Below are positions 53,944 through 62,159 of a stretch of DNA of 64,000 bases, one piece after another. A program made the position numbers and the translations under genes. The notes beneath the pieces are model-generated. The model did not search any database. It was not told where the DNA came from and saw only the letters and a program-made list of their open reading frames with translations. Source of the DNA: Dietzia cinnamea NBRC 102147 (lineage in GTDB: Bacteria; Actinomycetota; Actinomycetes; Mycobacteriales; Mycobacteriaceae); contig NZ_BCSW01000010.1 of NCBI RefSeq assembly GCF_001571065.1, positions 1 through 64,000 on the forward strand. Direction: 5' to 3'. Position 1 is the stretch's first letter. Each line of letters starts with the position of its first letter.

Positions 53944-54825
53944 ATGACCGACTCCCCGCAGCCCGGCCAGCCCGAGCAGCCGCAGGACCAGCCGCCCGCC
54001 GTCGACCCGCGGACCGGCGAGGACCTGTCGTGGAAGCAGACGCCCGTGGCGATCGTGCTGCTCGACCGGCCCGCCCCCGGCTACGACGAGATCGGTGAAC
54101 TGCTCGCCGAGATCTTCGAGGGCTCCTACGAGGTCGAGCGCGGCACCGAGGACGACCCCGCCACGGCGGTGTACATCGAGGACGCGACGGTCATCGTCTC
54201 CTCGATCGACGCCCCCGTGGCGGAGGCCGCCCAGTACACGCGCGACCTGGCCGCGTGGAACGGCGGCGAGGCCGTGGTGGAGACGCACCGGTCCCAGGTC
54301 GTGGTGGCGGCGTTCCGGTGGGGACCGGTCGGCGACGACGGCGAGCCCACCGATCCCGAGTACCTGGACCCGCGGCTCGATACGCTCCGCTGCGAGTTGG
54401 CGGTCGCGAACGTCACGGCAGCACTGACCGCGCTACCCGGCGCGGTGGCCGTCACCGTGGGCGGCGCCGCGATGACCCTGCCGGCCGGCCCGTACCGCGA
54501 TCTCGTCACGGGCAACCCGGTGCCGGCGCCGGCTCTCGTCGGGGTGCGGGCGGGGATGCAGTCCGAGTCCACGTCGTGCGTCTACACCACGGGGATGGGC
54601 CGGTTCGGCCGGATGGACCTCGAGCGCCTGGACGTGGACGCGCCGCCGGCGGCCGTGTACTCCGAGATGTGCAATCTCGTCGCCTACTCGCTGGCCACCG
54701 ACACCGTGCTCGTGCCCGGCCAGACGATCGAGGTGGGCGGGCCGCAACCGCTGGTCGCCAGCGCCGAGGTCTCCCCCTTCACCGGCCAGGAGATCCTCCG
54801 GCTCGCGCCCGGCCCGAGGGGCTGA
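53944..54825 (+). CDS. DUF4261-like domain protein
   Basis: The 293-residue cytosolic protein has a proline/glutamine-rich N-terminus of about 30 residues. It then has VAIVLLDRPAPGYDEIGELLAEIFEGSYEVE..., VANVTAALTALPGAVAVTVGGAAMTLPAGPYRDL and a C-terminal beta-rich half with GQTIEVGGPQPLVASAEVSPFTGQEILRL. The pattern looks like DUF4261-type proteins of unknown role. It is probably a separate transcription unit. Its last codons are duplicated downstream. Confidence 0.6.
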   Translation: MTDSPQPGQPEQPQDQPPAVDPRTGEDLSWKQTPVAIVLLDRPAPGYDEIGELLAEIFEGSYEVERGTEDDPATAVYIEDATVIVSSIDAPVAEAAQYTRDLAAWNGGEAVVETHRSQVVVAAFRWGPVGDDGEPTDPEYLDPRLDTLRCELAVANVTAALTALPGAVAVTVGGAAMTLPAGPYRDLVTGNPVPAPALVGVRAGMQSESTSCVYTTGMGRFGRMDLERLDVDAPPAAVYSEMCNLVAYSLATDTVLVPGQTIEVGGPQPLVASAEVSPFTGQEILRLAPGPRG

Positions 54826-54879
54826 CCGGCACGCGCCGGGCCCGGGCGCCGCGGCGCGGACCCGGCCCGAGGGGCTGAC
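54808..54879. repeat. 19-bp direct repeat duplicating a gene end
   Basis: CCCGGCCCGAGGGGCTGAC occurs at 54808-54826, covering the last codons and stop of the DUF4261-like gene. It occurs again at 54861-54879, next to the end of the converging methyltransferase-like gene. It suggests a short local duplication. Confidence 0.75.
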
Positions 54880-54881
54880 GG

Positions 54882-55604
54882 TCAGGGCCGCTGGCGGTTC
54901 ATCCGCTCCACCACCAGCCGCGTCGTGGCCGCCAGCTGGAACGGCCGGATGACCGGCTCGATCCGGCTGGCCAGCCGCTCCTTCTTGAGCCGGGCGATCA
55001 CGCTGCGGACCAGCTCCGGCAGCGGGTTGCCGAGGTGGTCGACCAGTGGGTAGATCCGCACCTCCGGCGCGATCCGCGCCATCTCGACGATCGCGTCGAC
55101 GTGGTCGGACAGATCCATCCGGTCGGCGTACGTGAACAACAGGTGCGAGCACAGCACGAGGTCGGACGAGTCGCTGGCCAACGGCAGCGACGGCAGCGCA
55201 CCGGCGATGTACCGCTCGGGCGAGGCCTCCAGGTCCGTGAGCATGCGGTCCGCCGCCGTGCGCCGGATCGCCTCGTGTCCCACGACGCCGCCGCGGACGT
55301 CCCAGTCGAAGTCCACCTCGCGCGCCTGCTTCTGCGCCACCGAGCGGTCGACGTCCGCGAGGATCCGGCCGCGGAGGTCGTCCGCACCCCGGGCGTACTG
55401 GGGGTCCACCGCGATCGCGTCCCCGCCGGCCGCGCAGATCTCCGCCACCGCGCTGGCCGCGCCGCCCGGGCAGTCCACGATCCGGCCCTCCAGGTCAGCC
55501 CCGTTCAAACCGAACATGTCCGTGTACTCGGCCAACGATCGCGCGCTCACGAGGACATCGGTGTCCTCCAGCGCGTGGAACGTGGTGTCGGGACTTACGG
55601 TCAC
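54882..55604 (-). CDS. Class I SAM-dependent methyltransferase-like protein
   Basis: The 240-residue protein has GRIVDCPGGAASAVAEICAAGGDAIAVDPQY (SAM motif I DCPGGAAS) and ALPSLPLASDSSDLVLCSHLLFTYADRMDLSDHVDAIVEMARIAPEVRIYPLVDHLG, as in Rossmann methyltransferases. The motif I glycine triad is slightly changed (CPGGAAS). Substrate unknown. It converges with the DUF4261-like gene. Confidence 0.75.
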   Translation of the reverse strand: MTVSPDTTFHALEDTDVLVSARSLAEYTDMFGLNGADLEGRIVDCPGGAASAVAEICAAGGDAIAVDPQYARGADDLRGRILADVDRSVAQKQAREVDFDWDVRGGVVGHEAIRRTAADRMLTDLEASPERYIAGALPSLPLASDSSDLVLCSHLLFTYADRMDLSDHVDAIVEMARIAPEVRIYPLVDHLGNPLPELVRSVIARLKKERLASRIEPVIRPFQLAATTRLVVERMNRQRP

Positions 55605-55986
55605 CTGGAAACTCTCCTGAAGTGAGCCGGCGCGGATCTGATTTCCGCCGCCGTGGGGTCATGAGCATGGACCCGGGTTCCGGCGCGGACCGCCGCTGAT
55701 ACCGACCGCGGCCCGCCCTTCTCCGGTGGGCCCGCGCGTCGTCCGTGCTACGCCATGACGGCGTGGGCGACGCGGGACCTCTCCGGTACGCGTCGCCAGC
55801 ACATCAGCACATCTTTCGGCACGGACTCACCGTAACAGCGGCGTACGACAGTGGCCACCGTGAAGTTCACGGTGATCAGAATCGACTCCTGAGGTGCACC
55901 ACCGGCCGAACATGACACACGCTAGGGTTTTGTCCAGTTCACGGTCCTCGCGGACCACCTACCGTCTCGACCCCCGGGGAGCACTT
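55605..55986. other. Divergent promoter and leader before the second lipase gene
   Basis: About 380 bp without a supportable gene. The clear element is a 19-bp palindrome at 55856-55874. A half-site-like TTCACGGTCC follows near 55940. Confidence 0.55.
55856..55874. promoter_or_regulatory. 19-bp palindrome, candidate operator of the lipase gene
   Basis: CACCGTGAAGTTCACGGTG is symmetric around its central base with 9-bp arms. It lies 112 bp upstream of the lipase start. The regulator is unknown. Confidence 0.5.
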
Positions 55987-57342
55987 GTGAGATCACCGAC
56001 CAGCCGCCGCAGGAGAACGCCCGGACTGTCCGCCGCCGCGGGTGCGCTCGCCCTGGGCGTCGCGATGGCGCTGGCCCCCGCCGTCTCGCCCGCCGCCCCG
56101 GAGGCCGCCGCGCAGGGCTCGTCCAACACGCCCGACCGCAGCGCGTTCTACACGCCGCCGGCCGACCTGCCCGCCGAGCCGGGCACGGTCATCCGCACCG
56201 AGCCCATGACCATCACGCCCAGCTTCCCCGATCTGGCGAACGGCGGCGCACTGCCCGCCGACGCGCAGCGGATCATGTACCGCTCCACCGGTGCGGCGGG
56301 CGGGCCGATCGCCGTCACCGGCACGTATCTCCAGCCCAAGGCCCCGTGGACCGGGCCGGGCCCGCGGCCGCTCGCCGTGGTCACGCCCGGTACCCAGGGC
56401 CAGGGCGACCAGTGCGCGCCGTCCAAGTCCATGGAGGTCGGGCTCGGCGTGCAGACCGCACCGCTGTCGGCGGCCGCCGGCTACGCGGTGATCGACGCCC
56501 TGACGATGGTCCAAGAGGGCTTCGCCGTGGTCGTCACCGACTACGAGGGCCTCGGCACTCCCGGCCACCACCCGTACGTCAACCGCGACTCGCAGGGCCG
56601 CTCCGCGTTGGACGCCGCACGCGCCGCGCTGCGCCTCCCGGGCACGGATCTCGCTCCCGACTCCAAGACCGTGATCAGCGGCTACTCCCAGGGCGGTGGC
56701 GCCGCCGCGGCGGCCGGTGAGATGCAGCCGACCTACGCGCCGGACGTCACCCTCGTGGGCATCGCCGCGGGCGCACCGCCGTCGGACATGATCGGCACGC
56801 TCGAGCGCGTTGACGGCGGCCTGCTCACGGGCGCCGTGGGCTACGCGATCAACGGGATCCTGCAAGTCCACCCCGAGCTGCGAGAGGCGTTCGACCGCCA
56901 GCTCAACGACGAGGGCCGTCGGATGCTCGAGGTGACCGCCGGGCAGTGCGTCGCCGAGACCGGCTTCGCCTACGGCCTGCGCCGGACCACCGAGTTCACC
57001 CGGGACGGCCGCTCCCTCGCCGACGCGGCCCGGTCCGAGCCGGAGATCATGCGTGTCCTCGAGGGCTACAACCTGGGCGACGAGGCGCCGGCGGTCCCGT
57101 CGCTCGTGCTGATCGGGCGGAACGACGACGTGGTCCCGCACGACACCGCCGTCGACCTCGTCCGGGACTGGTGCGCACAGGGCACCACCGTCGAGCTGCG
57201 GACCGCCGAGGCGCCCGCCCTGGCCCCAGGCCTGGTGATCGACCACGCGATCCCGATGCTGTCCGAGCGCGCGACCAACGCCCGCTACCTCATGGACCGG
57301 GTGCACGACCATCCCGCACCGAACTCCTGCGGGACCGTCTGA
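55987..57342 (+). CDS. Secreted lipase/esterase (LIP family), second copy
   Basis: The 451-residue secreted alpha/beta-hydrolase is paralogous to the lipase at 51434. The GTG at 55987 is chosen because GGGGAG stands five bases before it. It gives a clean signal peptide (basic MRSPTSRRRR, hydrophobic AAGALALGVAMALAPAV, small residues). Catalytic features are VVTPGTQGQGDQCAPS, VVVTDYEGLGTPG, VISGYSQGGGAAAAAG (Ser), LVLIGRNDDVVPHD (Asp) and VIDHAIPM (His). Upstream codons to 55894 are in frame but not signal-like. Confidence 0.88.
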   Translation: MRSPTSRRRRTPGLSAAAGALALGVAMALAPAVSPAAPEAAAQGSSNTPDRSAFYTPPADLPAEPGTVIRTEPMTITPSFPDLANGGALPADAQRIMYRSTGAAGGPIAVTGTYLQPKAPWTGPGPRPLAVVTPGTQGQGDQCAPSKSMEVGLGVQTAPLSAAAGYAVIDALTMVQEGFAVVVTDYEGLGTPGHHPYVNRDSQGRSALDAARAALRLPGTDLAPDSKTVISGYSQGGGAAAAAGEMQPTYAPDVTLVGIAAGAPPSDMIGTLERVDGGLLTGAVGYAINGILQVHPELREAFDRQLNDEGRRMLEVTAGQCVAETGFAYGLRRTTEFTRDGRSLADAARSEPEIMRVLEGYNLGDEAPAVPSLVLIGRNDDVVPHDTAVDLVRDWCAQGTTVELRTAEAPALAPGLVIDHAIPMLSERATNARYLMDRVHDHPAPNSCGTV

Positions 57343-57364
57343 CCGACCGCGCGCCGCGGCGGTC

Positions 57365-57799
57365 TCAGGGCAGATTGTGGTGGTACGCCTGCTGCTGCGT
57401 CAGCCGCGAGATCCGCCAGCCGGCGTCCGCGCGGACGAACTCGAGGACGTACCAGAGCCCGTAGAAGAACACCTGCTGGTCCTTCTCCTCCACGGGCCGC
57501 AGCGCCATGGGGTTGAAGCACATGCACCGGCCCGTCGCCGAGTCCCCGTCCAGACTCACCTCGAGGTTGGCCATGAGGTGCTGCGTGGCCGTGAAGACCG
57601 GCAGCATCTCGGCCAGCCACGCGCGGATCGCCGGGTAGGCGTCGTCGGGCCCACCGGAGGCCTCGTAGCTCACCCGCGCGTCCGGCGTGAAGACCCGGTC
57701 CAGGCCCTCGAAGTCGCGGGCGTCGATGCAGGTTGCGTACCTGGTCACGAGGTCCTGCAGGTCCCAGCGGTCGGATAACTCGACCAGTGTTCGGCTCAT
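57365..57799 (-). CDS. SnoaL-like (NTF2-fold) protein
   Basis: The 144-residue protein has the SnoaL_4-type start DRWDLQDLVTRYATCIDARDFEGLDRVFTPDARVSYEASGG. It continues with ATQHLMANLEVSLDGDSATGRCMCFNPMAL and GWRISRLTQQQAYHHNLP. Such proteins isomerise or dehydrate steroid and polyketide-like compounds or have no known activity. It is divergent from a second SnoaL-like gene. Confidence 0.83.
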   Translation of the reverse strand: MSRTLVELSDRWDLQDLVTRYATCIDARDFEGLDRVFTPDARVSYEASGGPDDAYPAIRAWLAEMLPVFTATQHLMANLEVSLDGDSATGRCMCFNPMALRPVEEKDQQVFFYGLWYVLEFVRADAGWRISRLTQQQAYHHNLP

Positions 57800-57822
57800 G
57801 ATCCCTACGCTAACGTGGCCGT

Positions 57823-58365
57823 ATGCAGTACGAGGAGGAAAGGCGCGCCCGCGAGGCTATCGAGCAGCTGAAGTACCGCTACTGGCGGGCATGCGACGCC
57901 AAGGACCCCGACGGCTTCCGCTCGTGCTTCGTGGCGACCGGCGGAGTACTCGACTTCGGCCCCCTCGGCCGGACCGACCCCGACACCATGGTCGGCATCT
58001 TCCGGCAGATCGCCCTGGCCACCGCCGCCGACGGCGGGCCCCGCATCCTCGACATGCACCACGGCTTCATGCCCTCCATCACCATCGAATCCGGCGGACC
58101 GAGCAGCCCGCCGAACCGCGCCACCGGCACGTGGACCCTGCAGTTCCGTCAGATCGACCGGGACAAGGGCACGGAGACCCTCTCCACCGGCGAGTACTCG
58201 GACGTTTACGTCCTGGAGGGTGACGGCGAGGACGAGCGCTGGGTCATGGCCGAGTGCCTGTTCACGCCCGGCTGGTCCATCACCCGCACCCTCGACGAGG
58301 CCACCGTGACCTACCCGGAGGTCAGCGTCGTCCCGGGTGCGGCCACCGAGGGAGCCGACTCGTGA
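57823..58365 (+). CDS. SnoaL-like (NTF2-fold) protein
   Basis: The 180-residue NTF2-fold protein has AREAIEQLKYRYWRACDAKDPDGFRSCFVATGGVLDFGPLG, ILDMHHGFMPSITI and a C-terminal TYPEVSVVPG tail. It is related to steroid-isomerase/dehydratase-like proteins. It is coupled to the next SDR gene by a GTGA overlap of four bases, which suggests joint action on one substrate. Confidence 0.83.
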   Translation: MQYEEERRAREAIEQLKYRYWRACDAKDPDGFRSCFVATGGVLDFGPLGRTDPDTMVGIFRQIALATAADGGPRILDMHHGFMPSITIESGGPSSPPNRATGTWTLQFRQIDRDKGTETLSTGEYSDVYVLEGDGEDERWVMAECLFTPGWSITRTLDEATVTYPEVSVVPGAATEGADS

Positions 58366-59261
58366 GCGCCCGGGTCGCACTGGTGACAGGTGGCAGCCGT
58401 GGGGTCGGCCGCGGGGTGGCCACCGCGCTCGCCGACGCGGGGTGGGATGTCTACGTCACCGGACGGTCCGCCGAGCGACTGCAGAGCACGGTCGACGCAG
58501 CCGACGGCGCCCCGGGCCGGATCCGTCCACTCGAGTGCGAGCACTCCCGGGACGAGGAGATCCTCGCCGTCGTCGCCCGGATCGCCGACGAGACCGGCCG
58601 CCTGGACCTCCTGGTCAACAACGTGTGGACCAACCCCAAGGGCTTCATGGGGTTCAACGGCCGGTTCTGGGAGCGGCCCGCCACCGACTGGGACGCGCTC
58701 ATGGGTGTCGGCCTGCGCGCGCACTACGTCGCGAGCTGCGAGGCCGCCAAGGTCATGGTGCCGCAGGGGTCGGGGCTGATGGTCAACATCTCGTCGTTCG
58801 GCTCGCGCGCGCCGTTCCACACCGTCCTGTACGGCATGAGCAAGACCGCCCTGGACAAGATGGCCTCCGACATGGCGCACGAGCTCGCTGGCACCGGTGT
58901 GTCGACCCTGTCCCTGTGGCTGGGCCTCATCCGCACCGAGGTGCTGCTGTCCACCGGCATGGAGGACTTCAACGGCTTCCCGCTGGCCCGCGCGGAGGAC
59001 CCCGCGTTCGTCGGTCGCGTCATCGCCGCCCTCGCCGACGACCCGGACCTCGGACGGATGAGCGGCTCGACCGTCATCACGGCCGAGTACGGTCGCGAGA
59101 AGGGCATCCGGAACGACGACGGCGAGGTTCCGCTGTCGCACCGGGGTGCCTTCGGCGGGGGCCCGCTCTTCCCGCCTGTCACGGACGAGCAGTTGGGGAT
59201 CGAGACAGTGGACGAGGTGGCCGCGGCGGGCGGACACAACGGATTCACCAAGGAGGGTTGA
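58362..59261 (+). CDS. Short-chain dehydrogenase/reductase
   Basis: The 299-residue SDR has VALVTGGSRGVGRGVATALADAGWDVYVTGRS, LDLLVNNVWTNPKGF (NNAG altered), VNISSFGSRAPF (Ser) and YGMSKTALDKMASDMAHEL (Tyr and Lys). A long C-terminal extension resembles the human DHRS1-like branch. The GTG at 58362 overlaps the preceding stop. It is followed without a gap by a small membrane protein gene. Confidence 0.87.
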   Translation: MSARVALVTGGSRGVGRGVATALADAGWDVYVTGRSAERLQSTVDAADGAPGRIRPLECEHSRDEEILAVVARIADETGRLDLLVNNVWTNPKGFMGFNGRFWERPATDWDALMGVGLRAHYVASCEAAKVMVPQGSGLMVNISSFGSRAPFHTVLYGMSKTALDKMASDMAHELAGTGVSTLSLWLGLIRTEVLLSTGMEDFNGFPLARAEDPAFVGRVIAALADDPDLGRMSGSTVITAEYGREKGIRNDDGEVPLSHRGAFGGGPLFPPVTDEQLGIETVDEVAAAGGHNGFTKEG

Positions 59262-59651
59262 ATGACATCCCCCGAGTTCGGGGAGCTCGACGACCCGCTC
59301 GAGCGACTGGAGCGGAACGAGCGTCAGGGCAACCAGGCGTTCCGGTTCGTGCTGCTGTCGGTACTGGCGATCGTGGCGCTGGTCGTCGCGATCGTGCTGA
59401 TACGCGGCGGCGTCGGGGACGAGTGCGCTGACGAGGGTGCCCTGTGCCTGACCTCCGACCGCGTCGAGGTGGTCATCATCCCGCTGCTGCTCTCGATCGC
59501 GCTGGCCATCACGTCCGCAGTGAAGACGTACCGGCGGTGGCAGGCGCGGATTCGCTGGCGGCCGTGGCTGTACGCGACCTACGCGATGTGGATGGTCACC
59601 ACCGCGTACCTGCTCATCTCGTCCTCGGCGGTGTTCGTCCAGCGGGGCTGA
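59262..59651 (+). CDS. Small membrane protein of unknown function
   Basis: The 129-residue protein has three predicted membrane helices (RFVLLSVLAIVALVVAIVLI, VVIIPLLLSIALAITSAV, LYATYAMWMVTTAYLLISS) and an acidic N-terminus. Its ATG starts immediately after the SDR stop codon (TGAATG), so it belongs to the SnoaL-SDR operon. No family recognised. It is the last gene before the low-G+C cassette. Confidence 0.75.
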   Translation: MTSPEFGELDDPLERLERNERQGNQAFRFVLLSVLAIVALVVAIVLIRGGVGDECADEGALCLTSDRVEVVIIPLLLSIALAITSAVKTYRRWQARIRWRPWLYATYAMWMVTTAYLLISSSAVFVQRG

Positions 59652-59697
59652 GGGCGGCACCGAAAACACGCGATTCGTCTGGTAGTAATCTCAGTAG

Positions 59698-60687
59698 ATG
59701 AGTGTCCGAAAGCCCAGCCAATTGAGCGATTCACTTCGGGACCGAATTGATGTAAGCGACTGGAGCATTTCCGCACGGGAGACCCTCGGCAGCGATGCTG
59801 GGGAATGGCTCGTGGATCCCTCGGGCAGACGGTGGCTGCACAAGAGGGTTCGTACGCACGCTACCCATGTAGACGGCGAAGACTGGGCAGAGGTCGCGAC
59901 CACAGCTGTCGCGGATCGGCTTACGGTTCCCGCAGCCCGCACACGACTTAGCTCCCGCAGGGGCGTCAACGGGTCAATTTCATTGCAGGTCAACAACCCA
60001 GAAACTCACGACTTTATCGAGGGGACTCTTTTGCTCCTCGATGTTCTCAACATAGACGTACAGAAATCACGCAAGTCGGGCGGCTCGACGTTCGTTCGAA
60101 CCGGGCACTCACTCGAGAACATCAAAGCAGCCTTGAACGGTGTTCGGCCGCCCAGCACCTTCGTAGGCCCAGCTGACTTCTCGGCCTTCGACGTGTTTGC
60201 CGGGTACATATGCCTCGACGCACTGGTCGCCAACAGAGACCGGCACGAGCAAAACTGGGCGGTCCTCGAGCCGCGCTTGACTGGAGGAGACTTAGAACTT
60301 GCGCCGTCTTTCGACCACGGAAGCGCTTTGGGCTACAACCTAACGTCCGAGCAGCGCCAGCGTCTCCTTGCTGACACTGACCGCCTGATGCGATGGGTGG
60401 AGAGGGGCACAGCGTACCGCCTAGAGCACCGGAAACCGCCTGGACCTCTCACCCTCTTAGAGGCAGCAGTCACGGCGTTGAGACTAGCGACCCCGGCTGC
60501 CAGAACCCACTGGTCAGAAGCCGTGGCTAGCTTCGACGTCGCCGATTTCTCGCAGCAGCTTCCTCCCGCGATACCCCAGGCTGACGGGGCTGCCTGCCCG
60601 CAAGTGTCAGACCTCGTACCTACCATGATCACCAGACTGCTAGAGATCAACCAGAGGAGGTTCTGCGATGCCATCGCCAACCTGTGA
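59698..60687 (+). CDS. HipA-like Ser/Thr kinase-fold protein
   Basis: The 329-residue kinase-fold protein resembles the C-terminal domain of HipA toxins. It has a candidate ATP-binding lysine in RRWLHKRV (Lys49), a helix glutamate (EDWAEVATT, Glu66), the catalytic loop VANRDRHEQNW (Asp181, Asn186) and the metal-binding FDHGSA (Asp206). It lacks the usual HipA N-terminal part, which appears instead in the next gene. Sampled bases are about 48-58 % G+C against about 70 % outside, so the cassette was probably acquired. The target is unknown. Its end overlaps the next gene by 20 bp. Confidence 0.75.
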   Translation: MSVRKPSQLSDSLRDRIDVSDWSISARETLGSDAGEWLVDPSGRRWLHKRVRTHATHVDGEDWAEVATTAVADRLTVPAARTRLSSRRGVNGSISLQVNNPETHDFIEGTLLLLDVLNIDVQKSRKSGGSTFVRTGHSLENIKAALNGVRPPSTFVGPADFSAFDVFAGYICLDALVANRDRHEQNWAVLEPRLTGGDLELAPSFDHGSALGYNLTSEQRQRLLADTDRLMRWVERGTAYRLEHRKPPGPLTLLEAAVTALRLATPAARTHWSEAVASFDVADFSQQLPPAIPQADGAACPQVSDLVPTMITRLLEINQRRFCDAIANL

Positions 60688-61510
60688 GCGCACTGTCGTC
60701 CGCGGAAACAAGGTTACTGGTCGGGACCTCCTCGTACTCTGGCAGCACCCAGTGACGCGCGCAATCAAAGTCGTTGGACGCCTCCAATTCGATGGACGGA
60801 CGTACACCTTTGGATATACCAACAGCGCCGAGGAGTCATTCGATAACGGATTCCGCGGCCTGCCAGGGCTCCGCGCACGGGGCCGGATTTATAGGTCCGA
60901 GAGTCTTTTCAAGGTGTTCTCGCAGCGGACTCTTGATCCTGCGCGATCGGACTTTACTCGCCACTTGGAACAGCTCGGTCTCGACGAGGCTTCGACACCG
61001 CTTGAGCAAATCGTGCACTCAGGTGGGAGAAGAGCCGCCGACACGATTCAACTCCTCGAGGTTCCGCGAGCATTGAACGGCGCAATTGAGTCAACGTTCT
61101 TGGCGCACGGAGTTCGTCACATCCCCACGCGCCCTCTCAATTTTGAAGATGGCTCGCGCAGTGTCTCTGGCATAGAGCACGAGAGAGCGCTTAGGAACAT
61201 TCAAGGAGGGGATAGACTCGGTCATCGCATTGAGTCGGGAAACAAGAGCAATCCTCAGGCGACCATCTTGACTTCATCCGATGATGTACCGCTCGGATAT
61301 GTCCCCGATGTGCTCGTAAGAGGTGTTCGATCAGTAATCGACCGGGGCGAGAGCATTGAGTTCCGCGCTCTCAGAGTAAACGGACCAGACGCACCGCCCC
61401 ACCTTAGACTCCTTGTGCGCATGATTGCCCATTCCGACCAACGCGACGTGTTCGATGAGGCGGATTGGAACTTCGCCGCTGGTAGTAGCGAGGATTCCGA
61501 TGAGCGATAG
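60668..61510 (+). CDS. HipA-N-like/HIRAN domain protein
   Basis: The 280-residue protein has two parts. Residues about 20-105 (LLVLWQHP.., VVGRLQFDGRTYTFGYTNSAEESF, RIYRSESLFKVFSQRTLDPARSDF) resemble the N-terminal segment of HipA. Residues about 140-235 (STFLAHGVRHIP.., ALRNIQGGDRLGHRIESGNKSNPQATI, PLGYVPDVL) fit a HIRAN domain, known in DNA-repair enzymes to bind DNA 3' ends. AGGAGG precedes the ATG. It overlaps the kinase gene by 20 bp and the exonuclease gene by 11 bp. It may regulate the kinase and recruit the nuclease to DNA; this is inference. Confidence 0.65.
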   Translation: MPSPTCERTVVRGNKVTGRDLLVLWQHPVTRAIKVVGRLQFDGRTYTFGYTNSAEESFDNGFRGLPGLRARGRIYRSESLFKVFSQRTLDPARSDFTRHLEQLGLDEASTPLEQIVHSGGRRAADTIQLLEVPRALNGAIESTFLAHGVRHIPTRPLNFEDGSRSVSGIEHERALRNIQGGDRLGHRIESGNKSNPQATILTSSDDVPLGYVPDVLVRGVRSVIDRGESIEFRALRVNGPDAPPHLRLLVRMIAHSDQRDVFDEADWNFAAGSSEDSDER

Positions 61511-62132
61511 TCACACGCACCAAATACTCGAAGGCGATATAGACGCACCGACCTTCGAGGCATATATATCCGCTGGGCGCATCGCGGTCGACACAGAGAC
61601 GAGCGGACTCTCGTGGGCTGCCGACCGACTGAATCTCATACAACTGTCGGCACAGTCAGTCGGCGGCTCGCTTGTCCGACTTTCTGCCGGCGCAGCGCCC
61701 CTACTAAAGGACCTGCTCGAATCTCGAGATGTAGTCAAAATTTTCCACTTCGCGCCTTTCGATCTTCGATTTATAACCCAACTAGGAGTGGCGCAAGCCC
61801 AAAACATCCGGTGCACCAAGACGGCCTCTAAGCTGTTAGACCCGCAATTAGATCCAAAGCAACATAGCCTGAGAGCGTTGCTTCTCAGGAAGCTTGGGGT
61901 CGAAATCACAAAAGGCGAGGCCCGAACGAGTGACTGGTCGGCTAGGTCACTCAGCGATTCGCAGATTCGATACGCTCTGGACGACGTAGCGCACTTAGAG
62001 CGCCTCCACTCGAAGTTGGAGAAAGAGCTGGAAGAGCGTTCGCTGATCGAGCTCTACCGTCAGATCTGCGATTACATCCCCATAGACGCGCTGCTTGAGA
62101 CGTCGGGTGTACCGAATCCCCTTAGCTACTGA
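61500..62132 (+). CDS. RNase D-like DEDDy 3'-5' exonuclease
   Basis: The 210-residue exonuclease domain has Exo I RIAVDTETSGL (Asp31, Glu33), Exo II FHFAPFDLRFI (Asp88) and Exo III SDSQIRYALDDVAHL (Tyr158, Asp162). All four acidic residues and the tyrosine of the DEDDy class are present. It has no HRDC domain, so it is shorter than housekeeping RNase D (about 375). ATG at 61500 lies inside the end of the HIRAN gene, behind GAGG. It is the last gene of the low-G+C cassette, 30 bp before an IS630 element. Confidence 0.82.
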   Translation: MSDSHTHQILEGDIDAPTFEAYISAGRIAVDTETSGLSWAADRLNLIQLSAQSVGGSLVRLSAGAAPLLKDLLESRDVVKIFHFAPFDLRFITQLGVAQAQNIRCTKTASKLLDPQLDPKQHSLRALLLRKLGVEITKGEARTSDWSARSLSDSQIRYALDDVAHLERLHSKLEKELEERSLIELYRQICDYIPIDALLETSGVPNPLSY

Positions 62133-62159
62133 GTGTCAGCCTAACTTCACAGTCGCCAG

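Noticed and set aside
59698-61510. Split hipA gene caused by a single frameshift
   Set aside because: The order is reversed (kinase part first, N-like part second), the second gene has its own AGGAGG site, and it carries an extra HIRAN domain, so it is not a broken standard hipA.
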